Of a stretch of 64,000 bases of DNA, positions 52,022-60,362 are shown one piece after another. Every line of letters starts with the position of its first letter. Position 1 is the first letter of the stretch. Origin of the DNA: Caldilineaceae bacterium (GTDB lineage Bacteria > Chloroflexota > Anaerolineae > Caldilineales > Caldilineaceae); NCBI GenBank assembly GCA_026645575.1, contig JAPKMW010000065.1, positions 1 through 64,000 on the forward strand. The letters run 5' to 3'. The notes beneath the pieces were generated by a model. It was not told the origin of the DNA. It was given only the letters and a program-made list of their open reading frames with translations, and searched no databases. The translations under genes and the position numbers were made by a program.

Positions 52022-54112
52022 TTACTGACCTCCTCGCAGGGTAAGCAGATAATCGACCACCAATGAAATCTCCGCTTCACTCAACGTTTGTACGAGCGTG
52101 GCGGGCATGGAACCCGGCACACAGGCGCCAAAGGGACATTGCGGGGCGATAAAGGCGTTCGGATCGACAATCGATTCGTGGATATATTGTTCAGCCGTAT
52201 AACCGGCAATCCGGTCAGCGGCGGCGGCGCCGATGGCTGCCAGATTTGGCCCCACAATGCCGACCGCGCCCTCAATACCGGGGATCGTGTGGCAGGCGTT
52301 ACAGGTGCCTTTCATTACAACCGCAGTGACCGCTTCAATGTCCAGTGCAGCCGTGTCAGTCCCACTGGCGGCTGTATCGGTGACGACAGCGGTCGCCGGC
52401 TGGGTTGCGGAAGCGGCGCTTGCTGTTGTTGCGGCTGGTTCCGCTGGCGCGTTGGTCAAGCTGGGCGGCGCTGTGGCATCACCTAACGGTAACAAAGCAT
52501 AGTCCGGTAGTTGGGGCGGTTCAACGGCAACCGGCTCACTGCTCAAGCTTGCCAGGAAAGCGACCAGTTGCGCCACTTCGTCGTCGCTGAGATTGAGCGG
52601 TTGAAGCCCGGCCGTTTGCGTATCGCCACCACCCTGATTGTAAAATTGTACAACTGTTTCCAGGTCGGCCAGGCTGCCGTCGTGCATATAGGGCGCCGTG
52701 CGGCCCACCTCGCGTAGGCTGGGTGTGCGGAACTTGCCCCAATCTGCCTCGTCCAGTGTCAGAGCATAGAGGCCAACATCTTCACGCAGATTGCGATAGT
52801 CAGGTGTACCGAGAATGCGGAAGAAGCGGCGGAAGGTTAGATGGCGTTCCGGCTCTTGCAACATAGCCACATCCGTCCCGACGCCGGTATTATAGAATTC
52901 ACCATCGGCGAGCAGCGCGCCAGCGTGACAGCTTGCACAGCTCGCCTTGCCCTCAAAAAGCGTCAGACCGGCAGCGGCATCAGCCGATAACGCCGCCTGA
53001 TCGCCAGCCAGATAGCGGTCGTAGGCGACGGGCGGCGAATTGAGCGTCTGCACATAAGCGGTGATGGCGTTGAGAACGCGGCCAAAGCTGGGTTCACCGC
53101 CGTAGGCTTGGGTAAAGAGATCATTGTAAGCCGGGACTTGCTTGAGCCGTTCCGCCATGAGACGGCTGTCGATGCTCATAAAGTGCGCTTCGGTCAGGTG
53201 GTCGCGCACCAGCGTGGGCATATCACCGCCGTCCATGCGCCCATCGCGGTAGAGGTAAGTGGCGAAAACGGTGTTCATAACCGTGGGCGTATTGCGGAAA
53301 TATTGGGTGGAGGGATAGCCCTTGCTCAAGGCCAGACCATCGGCAAAGGCATTGTCGGGCTGGTGGCAACTGGCACAGCTTAACGAATTATTGCCGGAAA
53401 GCCGCGGGTCAAAGAAGAGATATTTACCCAGCGCAATTTGGGCTTCTTTGGCCGCTTCTTTGGGCAGGGCCATAAAAGGTTCCAGCACCGCCTCGGCGGG
53501 CAAGGTCGCAGCCAAAGCTATTGGCGGGGCTGCGGCAGCCAACAGGGTTGCTTCCTCGCCTGTACCCAACTTTGTCAGATAGCCGACAATAGTGTCAAGG
53601 TCATCTGCTGATAGCATTTGGGCAAAGCTCTGCAACATCACATTGGCCGGGCAAGCGCCATTGGGGCATTGCGGGGCGATGACGGCATTGGGGTCAAGAA
53701 TTGATTCGCGGATGTATTGCTCGGTCGCAACGCCACTGACTCGATTGGCGCCCTCTACACCGATCTGCGTCAGATTGGGGCCAATCTGTCCATTAGCGCC
53801 GGGAATGCCGGGAATCACATGGCAACCGGCGCAACCGCCTTTGTTGAAGGCAGCAACAATGGGAGCGGGGGCCACTAAGTCCGCACTACCGGCAATAACC
53901 GGCTGTAGCTCTGCTGCGGGTGCGCTGTCGGCAATCGTTGTCACACTTGTCGCCGCTTCTGCTGCCGGGGCCGGTGCGACAGCGATTGGGCGTTGGGGAA
54001 TCGCGCCGGCGCCGGGCTGGAAAGCTTTGGCCGCCAAGACCACAAAGCCAACCAGCACAATGACATTTATAAGTATACCTATCCGAATATAATCGCGGGA
54101 ATTTTCCTCCAT
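52022..54112 (-). CDS. Tetrahaem fusion: cytochrome c - di-haem peroxidase - cytochrome c (IdrP2-like)
   Basis: A 696-residue protein. A transmembrane anchor (about 11-28) is followed by a cytochrome c domain (CAGCH at 94), a di-haem peroxidase domain (CASCH at 246 and CASCH at 392, GKFRTPSLREVGRTAPYMHD), an Ala/Thr/Pro linker and a second cytochrome c domain (CNACH at 604). The two end domains are paralogous (GCAGCHVIPGIPGANGQIGP against TCNACHTIPGIEGAVGIVGP) and also match the cytochrome at 37750. It probably wires the peroxidase to the membrane chain. First gene of the operon, 3 bp before P1. Confidence 0.88.
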   Translation of the reverse strand: MEENSRDYIRIGILINVIVLVGFVVLAAKAFQPGAGAIPQRPIAVAPAPAAEAATSVTTIADSAPAAELQPVIAGSADLVAPAPIVAAFNKGGCAGCHVIPGIPGANGQIGPNLTQIGVEGANRVSGVATEQYIRESILDPNAVIAPQCPNGACPANVMLQSFAQMLSADDLDTIVGYLTKLGTGEEATLLAAAAPPIALAATLPAEAVLEPFMALPKEAAKEAQIALGKYLFFDPRLSGNNSLSCASCHQPDNAFADGLALSKGYPSTQYFRNTPTVMNTVFATYLYRDGRMDGGDMPTLVRDHLTEAHFMSIDSRLMAERLKQVPAYNDLFTQAYGGEPSFGRVLNAITAYVQTLNSPPVAYDRYLAGDQAALSADAAAGLTLFEGKASCASCHAGALLADGEFYNTGVGTDVAMLQEPERHLTFRRFFRILGTPDYRNLREDVGLYALTLDEADWGKFRTPSLREVGRTAPYMHDGSLADLETVVQFYNQGGGDTQTAGLQPLNLSDDEVAQLVAFLASLSSEPVAVEPPQLPDYALLPLGDATAPPSLTNAPAEPAATTASAASATQPATAVVTDTAASGTDTAALDIEAVTAVVMKGTCNACHTIPGIEGAVGIVGPNLAAIGAAAADRIAGYTAEQYIHESIVDPNAFIAPQCPFGACVPGSMPATLVQTLSEAEISLVVDYLLTLRGGQ

Positions 54113-54162
54113 CGACGAACTCCTTCGCTGAATTGTAGTGGCTGGTAAGAGAAAGCAATTTT

Positions 54163-54190
54163 ATTGTAGCGGTTGTTCCCAATTTCACAA
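54163..54190 (-). promoter_or_regulatory. Promoter of the Idr-like operon
   Basis: On the minus strand: -35 TTGTGA (54190-54185), a 16-bp spacer and -10 TACAAT (54168-54163), about 50 bp before ATG 54112. Confidence 0.6.
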
Positions 54191-54714
54191 CCGGTAACTG
54201 GATAGGACACACCCTGGTCAGATGACTAGGGAACGGCCTCCACGACCAACCGGATACGCTCTCTGGTTGAGCCATTTCTGCTTTGTTGCATCCATAGCTC
54301 GATCAAGGGCGAGTGATTTGCGTAAGTTTGCTCACACTCGGACTCAACAAATAAAATGTATAGTGTAGGAGAGAAAAAGAAAATGCCTGCGCCCCTCGGT
54401 CAAGGTTTCGCAGGCATGGCAAGGTCTACGCATTGCGATCCGTAGAACCGCTTGCGTATTGTTTTTATTCCGGCATAGAAACAAGCCGCTGTCAAGCCCA
54501 ATTTTTGGGCAGTATGCCAAATGGTGTGTAAATCTAGAAATGTTCTCTGGACGAATCAAGATTTACACAATTTGTGCTATACCGCCAATTTTTGGGGTGG
54601 AGGAGTACCTCCGCACCCAAGCCGTTGCTCCGGCACGCGATGCGCTGTTTGCGAATTTGTGTTCCAAGTAGCGATCTTTTGGATAAGTGAGGCGTCCCAC
54701 TTGTCTTTGGAGAG
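54191..54714. other. Intergenic region with one stem-loop
   Basis: ATGCCTGCG/CGCAGGCAT at 54383-54391 and 54409-54417, followed on the minus strand by a TTTCTTTTTC run, looks like a terminator for an unseen minus-strand transcript. Short frames here (for example 54344-54559) have no family features. A T/A-rich stretch at 54530-54600 may hold the promoter of the GH31 gene. Confidence 0.4.
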
Positions 54715-56658
54715 ATGCGAGGTGCAACGATGGTGCGTGCGGGTTGGTCGCAACGGTATGCTTTGCTTACCCTGATGTTTATGGCGTTGTTCGGATTGAG
54801 CATCGACGCCGGCAATCGTGTACAGCGCCAGGCGTGGGCGCGTAGTGACAACACGGAAGAGAGCGTGGCTTGGCTGCGCAACGCGTTGGCGCCTTCAAGT
54901 CGTGGCAGATTACTGGTAACAACGCAAGCGGTCGACAAGGGCATTCTCGCCTTTACGCTGAAGCCGGCCGACGGCGCCACCGTTGTCGAATTTTGTCTAC
55001 CGGCTGTGCCTAACGAACATTTTTATGGTCTGGGTGAGCGCTTCGGCAGCCTTGACCTGGCCGGGCAGGTGCTGGAAAACTGGACTCTGGATCAAGCGCT
55101 GGACCCAGAGGGTCGAACCAGCTATTCGCCCACGCCGTTCTTGTTGTCCAGCCAGGGGTACGGCTTGCTGCTGGAGACTACCGCCCATGCCACCTTTGAC
55201 CTGCGGATCGGATGGCGTGGTGTCTACTGTATACGCGTGGCCACCCGCGACCTGAAAGCCTATCTGATCACCGGCGACCAGCCACAAACGATCTTGAAGC
55301 GCCATGCCCAGCTTGTCGGTCTGCCGCCGCTGCCGCCGCCCTGGGCCTTGGGCGTCTGGAAAAATTTGATCGGTGGCCAAGCGCGGGTCGAACAGGATGT
55401 GGCGCGCTTGCGGCAGGACAACGTGCCGGTCGATGTGATCTGGATCTATGATGCCGTGGTGGAACAGGCCAAGTTTGGATGGCCCTGGCCAATCTACGGC
55501 CCCATCCAGCACGGCGCCTATCCCGATCTGCCCGCATTGATTCGCCGTCTGCACGCGCAAGAGCTGAAGGTACTGGGCTATTTGAACCATTTCCTCTATC
55601 CCGACACCGCCTGTTTTGTGGAGGCGGAACGCAACGGCTTCCTCGTCCAGACACGCGACGGCGCCCCCTATATCGAGCCGTGGATGTTTACCCCACGCGG
55701 CTATGTCGATTTCACCAGCCCTGCCGCCACGGCTTGGTGGCAGGCGCATGTGCATGTTGCCTTGCATGAAGTGGGGTTCGATGGCGCAATGCTCGATTTT
55801 GGCGAAACGGCGCCGGTTGACGCGCGCTATGCTGGCGGCGTCGCCGGCGATCTCGTCCACAACCAGTATGTAACATCCTATGTGAAAGCGGCCTATGAAG
55901 TGGGCCAGGCCGCCAAACCGGATGCGCATGTTTTCTTTACTCGCGCCGGCTACAGCGGCAGCCAATCCTACACCACCGGGCGCTTCACCGGCGACCAGGT
56001 GCGGAGTTGGGATCAGACCAAAGGCTTGCCGGCGGTGGTGGCGGGGATGTTGAACGGCGGGGTTTCCGGCTGGCCCTACTGGGGGCCTGATATTGCCGGT
56101 TTTGTGGATGGGGCGCCAGGCGCCGATGGCGTAGCCTCTGCCCAGCAGCGGCAAGCGGAGAAGGAATTGTGGATCCGCTGGGTGCAACTGGGCGCGGTGT
56201 CACCCACCATGCGCGACATGTTAGGAATGCAAAAAGATCCCGTCGGGCTGTGGACGGATGACGAAACATTAGCGGTGTTTCGCGCCTATGCCCGGTTGCA
56301 CAGGGCGTTGAACCCGTATCTCTACCGCTACGCCCAAGTGGCCCACACCACTGGGCTGCCCATCTTGCGCCCACTCTTTCTGAACTATCCCGACGAGGCG
56401 ACAACCTATACGCTGGAAGATGAGTTCCTCATTGGCGATGACCTGCTGGCCGCCCCTGTGCTTCAGCCCGGACAAACCACTCGGCGTGTTTATCTGCCCG
56501 CTGGTGTTTGGCAGGAGTACTGGACGAGCGCCACCTATACCGGCCCCATTTGGGTCACCGTCGCTGCGCCGCTCCATCGCATTCCACTTTTCCTGCGCCA
56601 GGGTGGATTTCTTACACTAGCAGACCTGCCGACGCCGGCGGATTTTCCAAAGACTTGA
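54715..56658 (+). CDS. Glycoside hydrolase family 31 enzyme
   Basis: A 647-residue protein with an N-terminal hydrophobic segment (about 13-32), likely a signal peptide. EHFYGLGERFGSLDLAGQVL is the N-terminal GH31 signature. The barrel has PPWALGVWK, the nucleophile Asp in GAMLDFGETAPVD and the acid/base Asp in FTGDQVRSWDQTKGL; GWPYWGPDIAGF follows. Family members hydrolyse alpha-glucosides or alpha-xylosides. The exact substrate is not predictable. It stands alone between the Idr-like operon and the mercury genes. Confidence 0.88.
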   Translation: MRGATMVRAGWSQRYALLTLMFMALFGLSIDAGNRVQRQAWARSDNTEESVAWLRNALAPSSRGRLLVTTQAVDKGILAFTLKPADGATVVEFCLPAVPNEHFYGLGERFGSLDLAGQVLENWTLDQALDPEGRTSYSPTPFLLSSQGYGLLLETTAHATFDLRIGWRGVYCIRVATRDLKAYLITGDQPQTILKRHAQLVGLPPLPPPWALGVWKNLIGGQARVEQDVARLRQDNVPVDVIWIYDAVVEQAKFGWPWPIYGPIQHGAYPDLPALIRRLHAQELKVLGYLNHFLYPDTACFVEAERNGFLVQTRDGAPYIEPWMFTPRGYVDFTSPAATAWWQAHVHVALHEVGFDGAMLDFGETAPVDARYAGGVAGDLVHNQYVTSYVKAAYEVGQAAKPDAHVFFTRAGYSGSQSYTTGRFTGDQVRSWDQTKGLPAVVAGMLNGGVSGWPYWGPDIAGFVDGAPGADGVASAQQRQAEKELWIRWVQLGAVSPTMRDMLGMQKDPVGLWTDDETLAVFRAYARLHRALNPYLYRYAQVAHTTGLPILRPLFLNYPDEATTYTLEDEFLIGDDLLAAPVLQPGQTTRRVYLPAGVWQEYWTSATYTGPIWVTVAAPLHRIPLFLRQGGFLTLADLPTPADFPKT

Positions 56659-56743
56659 CGGTAGTAGGGTCGGCAGTTGCCTTATCGCCACCGCTGTGTA
56701 ATGCCAAATTCACCTTAACACTGTATTTTGTAAGCAAAGCTAC

Positions 56744-56774
56744 TTGACTCTGTACTATACTACAGGGTTTATCA
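56744..56774 (+). promoter_or_regulatory. MerR-type promoter of the mercury operon
   Basis: -35 TTGACT (56744-56749), a 19-bp spacer containing the dyad CTGTA-6-TACAG, and -10 TTATCA (56769-56774). It leads directly into the merR gene. Confidence 0.65.
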
Positions 56775-56782
56775 TGATAACC

Positions 56783-57175
56783 ATGACTATCAGCGAACTT
56801 GCCCAAGCCGCAGGCGTCCACATCGAAACGGTGCGTTACTACGAGCGGCGTGGCCTCTTGCCGGCGCCGGCGCGGCGACCATCAGGTTATCGCGCTTACC
56901 CGGCGACAATGATTACGCGCTTACGCTTTATCAAAAACGCCCAGGAGCTAGGCTTCTCCCTAGCCGAAATTGAGAAACTGTTGGCGCTGCGTGTCGATGC
57001 CGCCACCAGTTGCGCCGAGGTGCGCCGTCAGGCAGAAGTCAAATTAGCCGAAGTCGAGCAGAAATTACAAGCGCTCCAACAGATCCACGGCGCGCTCACT
57101 GACCTGGTGGCCGCGTGTGAGCATGGCGGTCCCCAAGGCGAGTGTCCGCTGTTGGAAGCATTGGAAGCGCAATAA
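56783..57175 (+). CDS. merR: MerR-type mercury regulator
   Basis: About 130 residues. The DNA-binding domain has ELAQAAGVHIETVRYYERRG and LGFSLAEIEKLLAL. The metal-binding Cys pattern of MerR is present: one Cys in ATSCAEVRR and two in VAACEHGGPQGECPLLEAL. It activates mercury-resistance genes when Hg(II) binds. A MerF-like transporter gene lies 86 bp downstream. ATG 56783 is preferred because ATG 56774 overlaps the -10 box. Confidence 0.82.
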   Translation: MTISELAQAAGVHIETVRYYERRGLLPAPARRPSGYRAYPATMITRLRFIKNAQELGFSLAEIEKLLALRVDAATSCAEVRRQAEVKLAEVEQKLQALQQIHGALTDLVAACEHGGPQGECPLLEALEAQ

Positions 57176-57180
57176 AGGCC

Positions 57181-57239
57181 GGGAGCGCCGCCATCCCTGG
57201 CGGCAAGTCGCGGTTGCCGCCAGGGATGGCGGCGTTCCC
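57181..57239. repeat. GGAGCGCC palindrome copy 4
   Basis: GGGAGCGCCGCCATCCCTGG pairs with CCAGGGATGGCGGCGTTCCC around a spacer containing a smaller CGGC/GCCG hairpin. It sits between merR and merF. Confidence 0.7.
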
Positions 57240-57260
57240 AGGGAAAGTGGAGGAGAATGG

Positions 57261-57488
57261 ATGCAACCGAATCGACTGTTACGCTTTAGCATCATCGGCA
57301 CAGTGATTGCTGCGCTCTGTTGCTTTACGCCGATCTTAGTGATTCTTTTCGCTGCTGCCGGCCTGAGTTGGGCCGTGGGCTATCTGGATTATGTACTGTT
57401 GCCGCTCTTATTCGTCTTTATTGGGCTGACCATTTATGCCCTGTGGCGTAGACAACGTACAACCGGATTTACGGCGGAAAGGAGCTAA
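57261..57488 (+). CDS. MerF-like mercury transport protein
   Basis: A 75-residue membrane protein with two helices. TVIAALCCFTPILVILFAAA has the first vicinal Cys pair of MerF. The second Cys pair found in typical MerF is absent, so it may differ in function. MerF moves Hg(II) into the cytoplasm for reduction. GGAGGAG precedes the ATG. It lies 4 bp before a CopZ-like metallochaperone gene. Confidence 0.72.
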   Translation: MQPNRLLRFSIIGTVIAALCCFTPILVILFAAAGLSWAVGYLDYVLLPLLFVFIGLTIYALWRRQRTTGFTAERS

Positions 57489-57492
57489 CCAC

Positions 57493-58008
57493 ATGGCAAC
57501 ACCACAGCCAACTTGCTGTGCAACGGACAGCAGTTGCGCAACCAAGCAGCCGACCGCGGCGCAAGTGCAGCATTGTCCAGTTTGTGGCAAGAAGGGGAAG
57601 CCGGTGGACATGGAGACGGTCAAGGCCATGTTGGCTGTGTCGCTTCATAAAATTCAACCTGACAGCGCCTATCGCTTTTGCCCACAGGAAGATTGCCCGG
57701 TTGTCTACTTCGCCGATGACGGCGAACAAACCTTCACCGAAGCTGATCTGCGCGAACGCGTGCATCAGAAACACCCCAACGAAGACGATGTCTTTGTTTG
57801 CTACTGCTTCCGTCACACCCCCGGCTCGATTCGGGCAGAACTGTTGGCAACCGGTCAGAGTACGGTGGTGGAGACCGTTACACAAGGCACCAAGGTTCAC
57901 CAATGCGCCTGCGAGTTACGCAATCCCCAGGGCAGTTGTTGTTTGGCCAATGTCGGCGCCGCAGTCAAGCGGGTGCGGCAGGAGTTGGACGCAGTGACCG
58001 TTTTGTAA
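57493..58008 (+). CDS. CopZ-like Cys-rich Fe-S/metallochaperone protein
   Basis: A 171-residue Cys-rich protein. PTCCATDSSC, HCPVCGKKGKPV, YRFCPQEDCPVVYF, VCYCF and HQCACELRNPQGSCCLANVG match the N-terminal zinc/[2Fe-2S] module of CopZ-type metallochaperones (as in Archaeoglobus CopZ), here without the HMA domain. In mercury operons such proteins are thought to take over metal or sulfur. The start ATG 57493 is 4 bp after merF. Confidence 0.75.
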   Translation: MATPQPTCCATDSSCATKQPTAAQVQHCPVCGKKGKPVDMETVKAMLAVSLHKIQPDSAYRFCPQEDCPVVYFADDGEQTFTEADLRERVHQKHPNEDDVFVCYCFRHTPGSIRAELLATGQSTVVETVTQGTKVHQCACELRNPQGSCCLANVGAAVKRVRQELDAVTVL

Positions 58009-58037
58009 GTTGAAGAACGAAAGTCGAACGAAAGCCG

Positions 58038-59264
58038 ATGGCTGATCTCCTTGCTAACTACGGACGGCTGATTCGCAATCGACGTTACTTTCCCCTATGG
58101 TTGGGGCAATTGATCTCGAACCTGGGCGATACCGTCCATTACATTGCGTTGGTGGTGTGGGTCTATCAGCGCACCGGTTCCAGCCTGGTGGTGGTGGGGA
58201 CGGTCTTGTTTGAGATCGTGCCGGTGATCCTCTTGGCGCCGGTGGCGGGTGTGTTGATCGACCGGCTGCCGCGCAAGCTCGTGTTGGTGGCGGCGGACGT
58301 GGTGCGCGCAGTGGCGGTGTTGGGTTTGCTCTTCACCACCGAGTTGTGGCAGATCTATGCGATGGTGGCCTTGCTGACCAGCGCCGGCGTCTTTTTTAAC
58401 CCTGCGGTCAATGCGACCCTGCCGACGCTGTTGGATGAAAAAGACCTGCTGGCCGCCAACTCGATTGCCTGGTCAACGGGGCGTTTTGTCCAGATCATTG
58501 GCGCCGCCGTGGCCGGCGGGGTGATCGCGGTGGTGGGGGCGGAGGCGGCCTTCCTCTTTAATGCCGGCACCTTTGGGGTTTCAGCGCTTCTCTTGTTGCT
58601 GCTGCCTGTGCCGCCCGGTCGCCCGGTTCGCGCGCGGGGATGGCAAGGCTTTCTCAGCGATGCGCGTGAAGGTCTCCGCTTTGCCCGGCAGGATCGCTTT
58701 GTGGCGCGGTTGATTACCGTCCAGGCGTTGGCTTCGTTCAGCGTGGGGGCGACTTCAGCCCTGCTCGTCGTTCTGGCGCAGGAGCATTATCGGTTGCCGC
58801 CGGCTGGGTTCGGCTCCTTTATTCTGGCGATTGGCATGGGCGCCTTGTTGGGGCCGCTGTTGCTGGGCTTGTTCACCCGCGACGTGCGCCATCCCCGTTG
58901 GTTGTTTGTCCCCTATGTGATCCGTGGCATCGGCGATCTGTTGTTGGCGATCACCCGCAGTGTGCCGGCGGCCTGGTTTTTGCTCTTTGTCTACGGCTTG
59001 AACACGTCGTCGGGCATGGTGATCTACCAGACCGCGGTGCAGCGCCATGTGCCGGACGCGATGCGTGGGCGGGTCTTTACCTGGCTGGATGTGGTCTGGA
59101 ATGTCATGCGCATTGTATCACTGGGGCTAGGCGGGTGGCTGGCCGACCGAGCCGGGGTGGAGGCTGTTTACTATGTGGGTGGCGCTTTGCTCGCGCTTTC
59201 CGGCTTTGTTGGGCTGGCGCTCTTTCGCGATTGGCCGGCAGCGTCGGAACAAGAGGCAGCATAA
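58038..59264 (+). CDS. Major facilitator superfamily efflux transporter
   Basis: A 408-residue protein with about 12 helices. RYFPLWLGQLISNLGDTVHY and VAGVLIDRLPRKLVLVAADV (MFS motif between helices 2 and 3) place it in the DHA3 drug-exporter family. LGPLLLGLFTRDVRHPRW follows in the second half. The substrate is unknown. It follows the mercury genes by 29 bp in the same direction, so metal efflux is conceivable but unproven. Confidence 0.85.
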   Translation: MADLLANYGRLIRNRRYFPLWLGQLISNLGDTVHYIALVVWVYQRTGSSLVVVGTVLFEIVPVILLAPVAGVLIDRLPRKLVLVAADVVRAVAVLGLLFTTELWQIYAMVALLTSAGVFFNPAVNATLPTLLDEKDLLAANSIAWSTGRFVQIIGAAVAGGVIAVVGAEAAFLFNAGTFGVSALLLLLLPVPPGRPVRARGWQGFLSDAREGLRFARQDRFVARLITVQALASFSVGATSALLVVLAQEHYRLPPAGFGSFILAIGMGALLGPLLLGLFTRDVRHPRWLFVPYVIRGIGDLLLAITRSVPAAWFLLFVYGLNTSSGMVIYQTAVQRHVPDAMRGRVFTWLDVVWNVMRIVSLGLGGWLADRAGVEAVYYVGGALLALSGFVGLALFRDWPAASEQEAA

Positions 59265-59346
59265 GCACGCTAGGCGGCGGGCGGGGCGGCTGAACCATGT
59301 CCAGCGTATTGGATGCCGCTTGACGCGCCACATCCTGTCGATCTGA

Positions 59347-59400
59347 TTCATATTGACTTCACATTGACTTCACAATTACTTCACAACTCAGGGATATACT
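59347..59400 (+). promoter_or_regulatory. 11-bp direct-repeat promoter of the SHOCT gene
   Basis: TTCAYA-like units start at 59347, 59358, 59369 and 59380 (TTCATATTGAC, TTCACATTGAC, TTCACAATTAC, TTCACAACTCA), followed by -10 TATACT (59395-59400). Spacing is 11 bp like P1-P4 but the motif differs. It is typical of OmpR/PhoB-family binding sites. Confidence 0.7.
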
Positions 59401-59449
59401 GAGCGGAAGAAAAGATAAAGACGTTGTTCACCTAGAAAAGGAGGCTTTG

Positions 59450-59689
59450 ATGATGGATGGCATGATGGGAAATGGCATGGGGTTCGGCATGGTTTTGGGC
59501 TGGATTTTCTGGTTGCTGATTCTGGCGCTTGTTGTTTATGGGATTTTTTGGTTGGTACGCCGGGCCGGATCACAGTCTCAACCCCAATCCCCGGCCGGCG
59601 AAACGCCGCTGACAATCCTCCAACGGCGCTATGCCGCCGGTGAGATTGACCAGTCACAGTATGAGGAGATGAAAACACAACTGCGCTAA
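59450..59689 (+). CDS. Small membrane protein with SHOCT domain
   Basis: A 79-residue protein. The Met/Gly-rich N-terminus (MMDGMMGNGMGFGM) is followed by a transmembrane helix (about 16-38) and a C-terminal SHOCT motif, PLTILQRRYAAGEIDQSQYE. The Met-rich end could bind Cu(I) or Hg(II). AAAGGAGG lies before ATG 59450. It is related to the protein at 60880-61167. Confidence 0.75.
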   Translation: MMDGMMGNGMGFGMVLGWIFWLLILALVVYGIFWLVRRAGSQSQPQSPAGETPLTILQRRYAAGEIDQSQYEEMKTQLR

Positions 59690-59808
59690 ACAAAGAGATG
59701 GCGGACAGAGCGCGCAACCGGGAGTCTTTACAGCGGTTGTTTATTTTTGAAAGCGCCCAAAGAGCTAAAATTTGGTGATGTTATTTGAATTGTGTTAAAG
59801 TTAACCCC

Positions 59809-60201
59809 ATGCAGAATTTGCTACTGTACCGCGCCCGGCAATTGCTCAATCAGTTCTGTTCGCTGCGAACACAGATCGCGTTTGCAGCGATGCTGTTTGT
59901 GCTGGGAATGCATCTTGTTATGGCGTTCAATGCAGTTGCCATGACGCTGCATGATGAGATGCGACCGGCAGCCATTGCTGCACCAAGCCGTCAATTCGAA
60001 ACCGGCAGCGCCTCTACAGGGGGGGTGGGCTGTTGCACGGCCGCCACAGAACTTTTCTGCCCGCAAAGCTGTATGATCGGGCAGGCGACCGCCGCGGTTG
60101 CGCTGCAACTTCCCACCGTTTCACCCTTACCTAGCTTCCTGGCCGGCATCCTCTTCCACGTCGGTTCTACCCGTACACCAACCCCACCTCCTAGGGCCTA
60201 G
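59809..60201 (+). CDS. Unidentified membrane protein with Cys motifs
   Basis: A 130-residue protein. It has one strong hydrophobic segment (about 21-43, IAFAAMLFVLGMHLVMAFNA), then GGVGCCTAATELFCPQSC, a Cys-rich stretch possibly binding metal, and a Pro-rich end. No family recognised. The frame also opens at 59785. It lies between two SHOCT genes in a region of metal/thiol proteins, so a metal-related role is possible. Confidence 0.5.
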   Translation: MQNLLLYRARQLLNQFCSLRTQIAFAAMLFVLGMHLVMAFNAVAMTLHDEMRPAAIAAPSRQFETGSASTGGVGCCTAATELFCPQSCMIGQATAAVALQLPTVSPLPSFLAGILFHVGSTRTPTPPPRA

Positions 60202-60362
60202 TCTGCCCATTTTCTACTTTCCACTGAACAATCTATACGGTTTATTCGGCTTTGCCGCTGAAAGTTGTTAGGAGCAACTGGGTTTTATCGAATTGTCGCG
60301 CCTTGTCCAAGGTCGCACAAGAGCGAGAGGACCCATGTTGAATGAAAGGAGCATCCTTCAAA

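Noticed and set aside
54344..54559. Possible 71-residue minus-strand gene
   Set aside because: No ribosome binding site and no recognisable features; it overlaps a terminator-like hairpin.
55268..56404. Minus-strand frames opposite the GH31 gene
   Set aside because: Shadow frames with skewed composition; the plus frame has all GH31 motifs.
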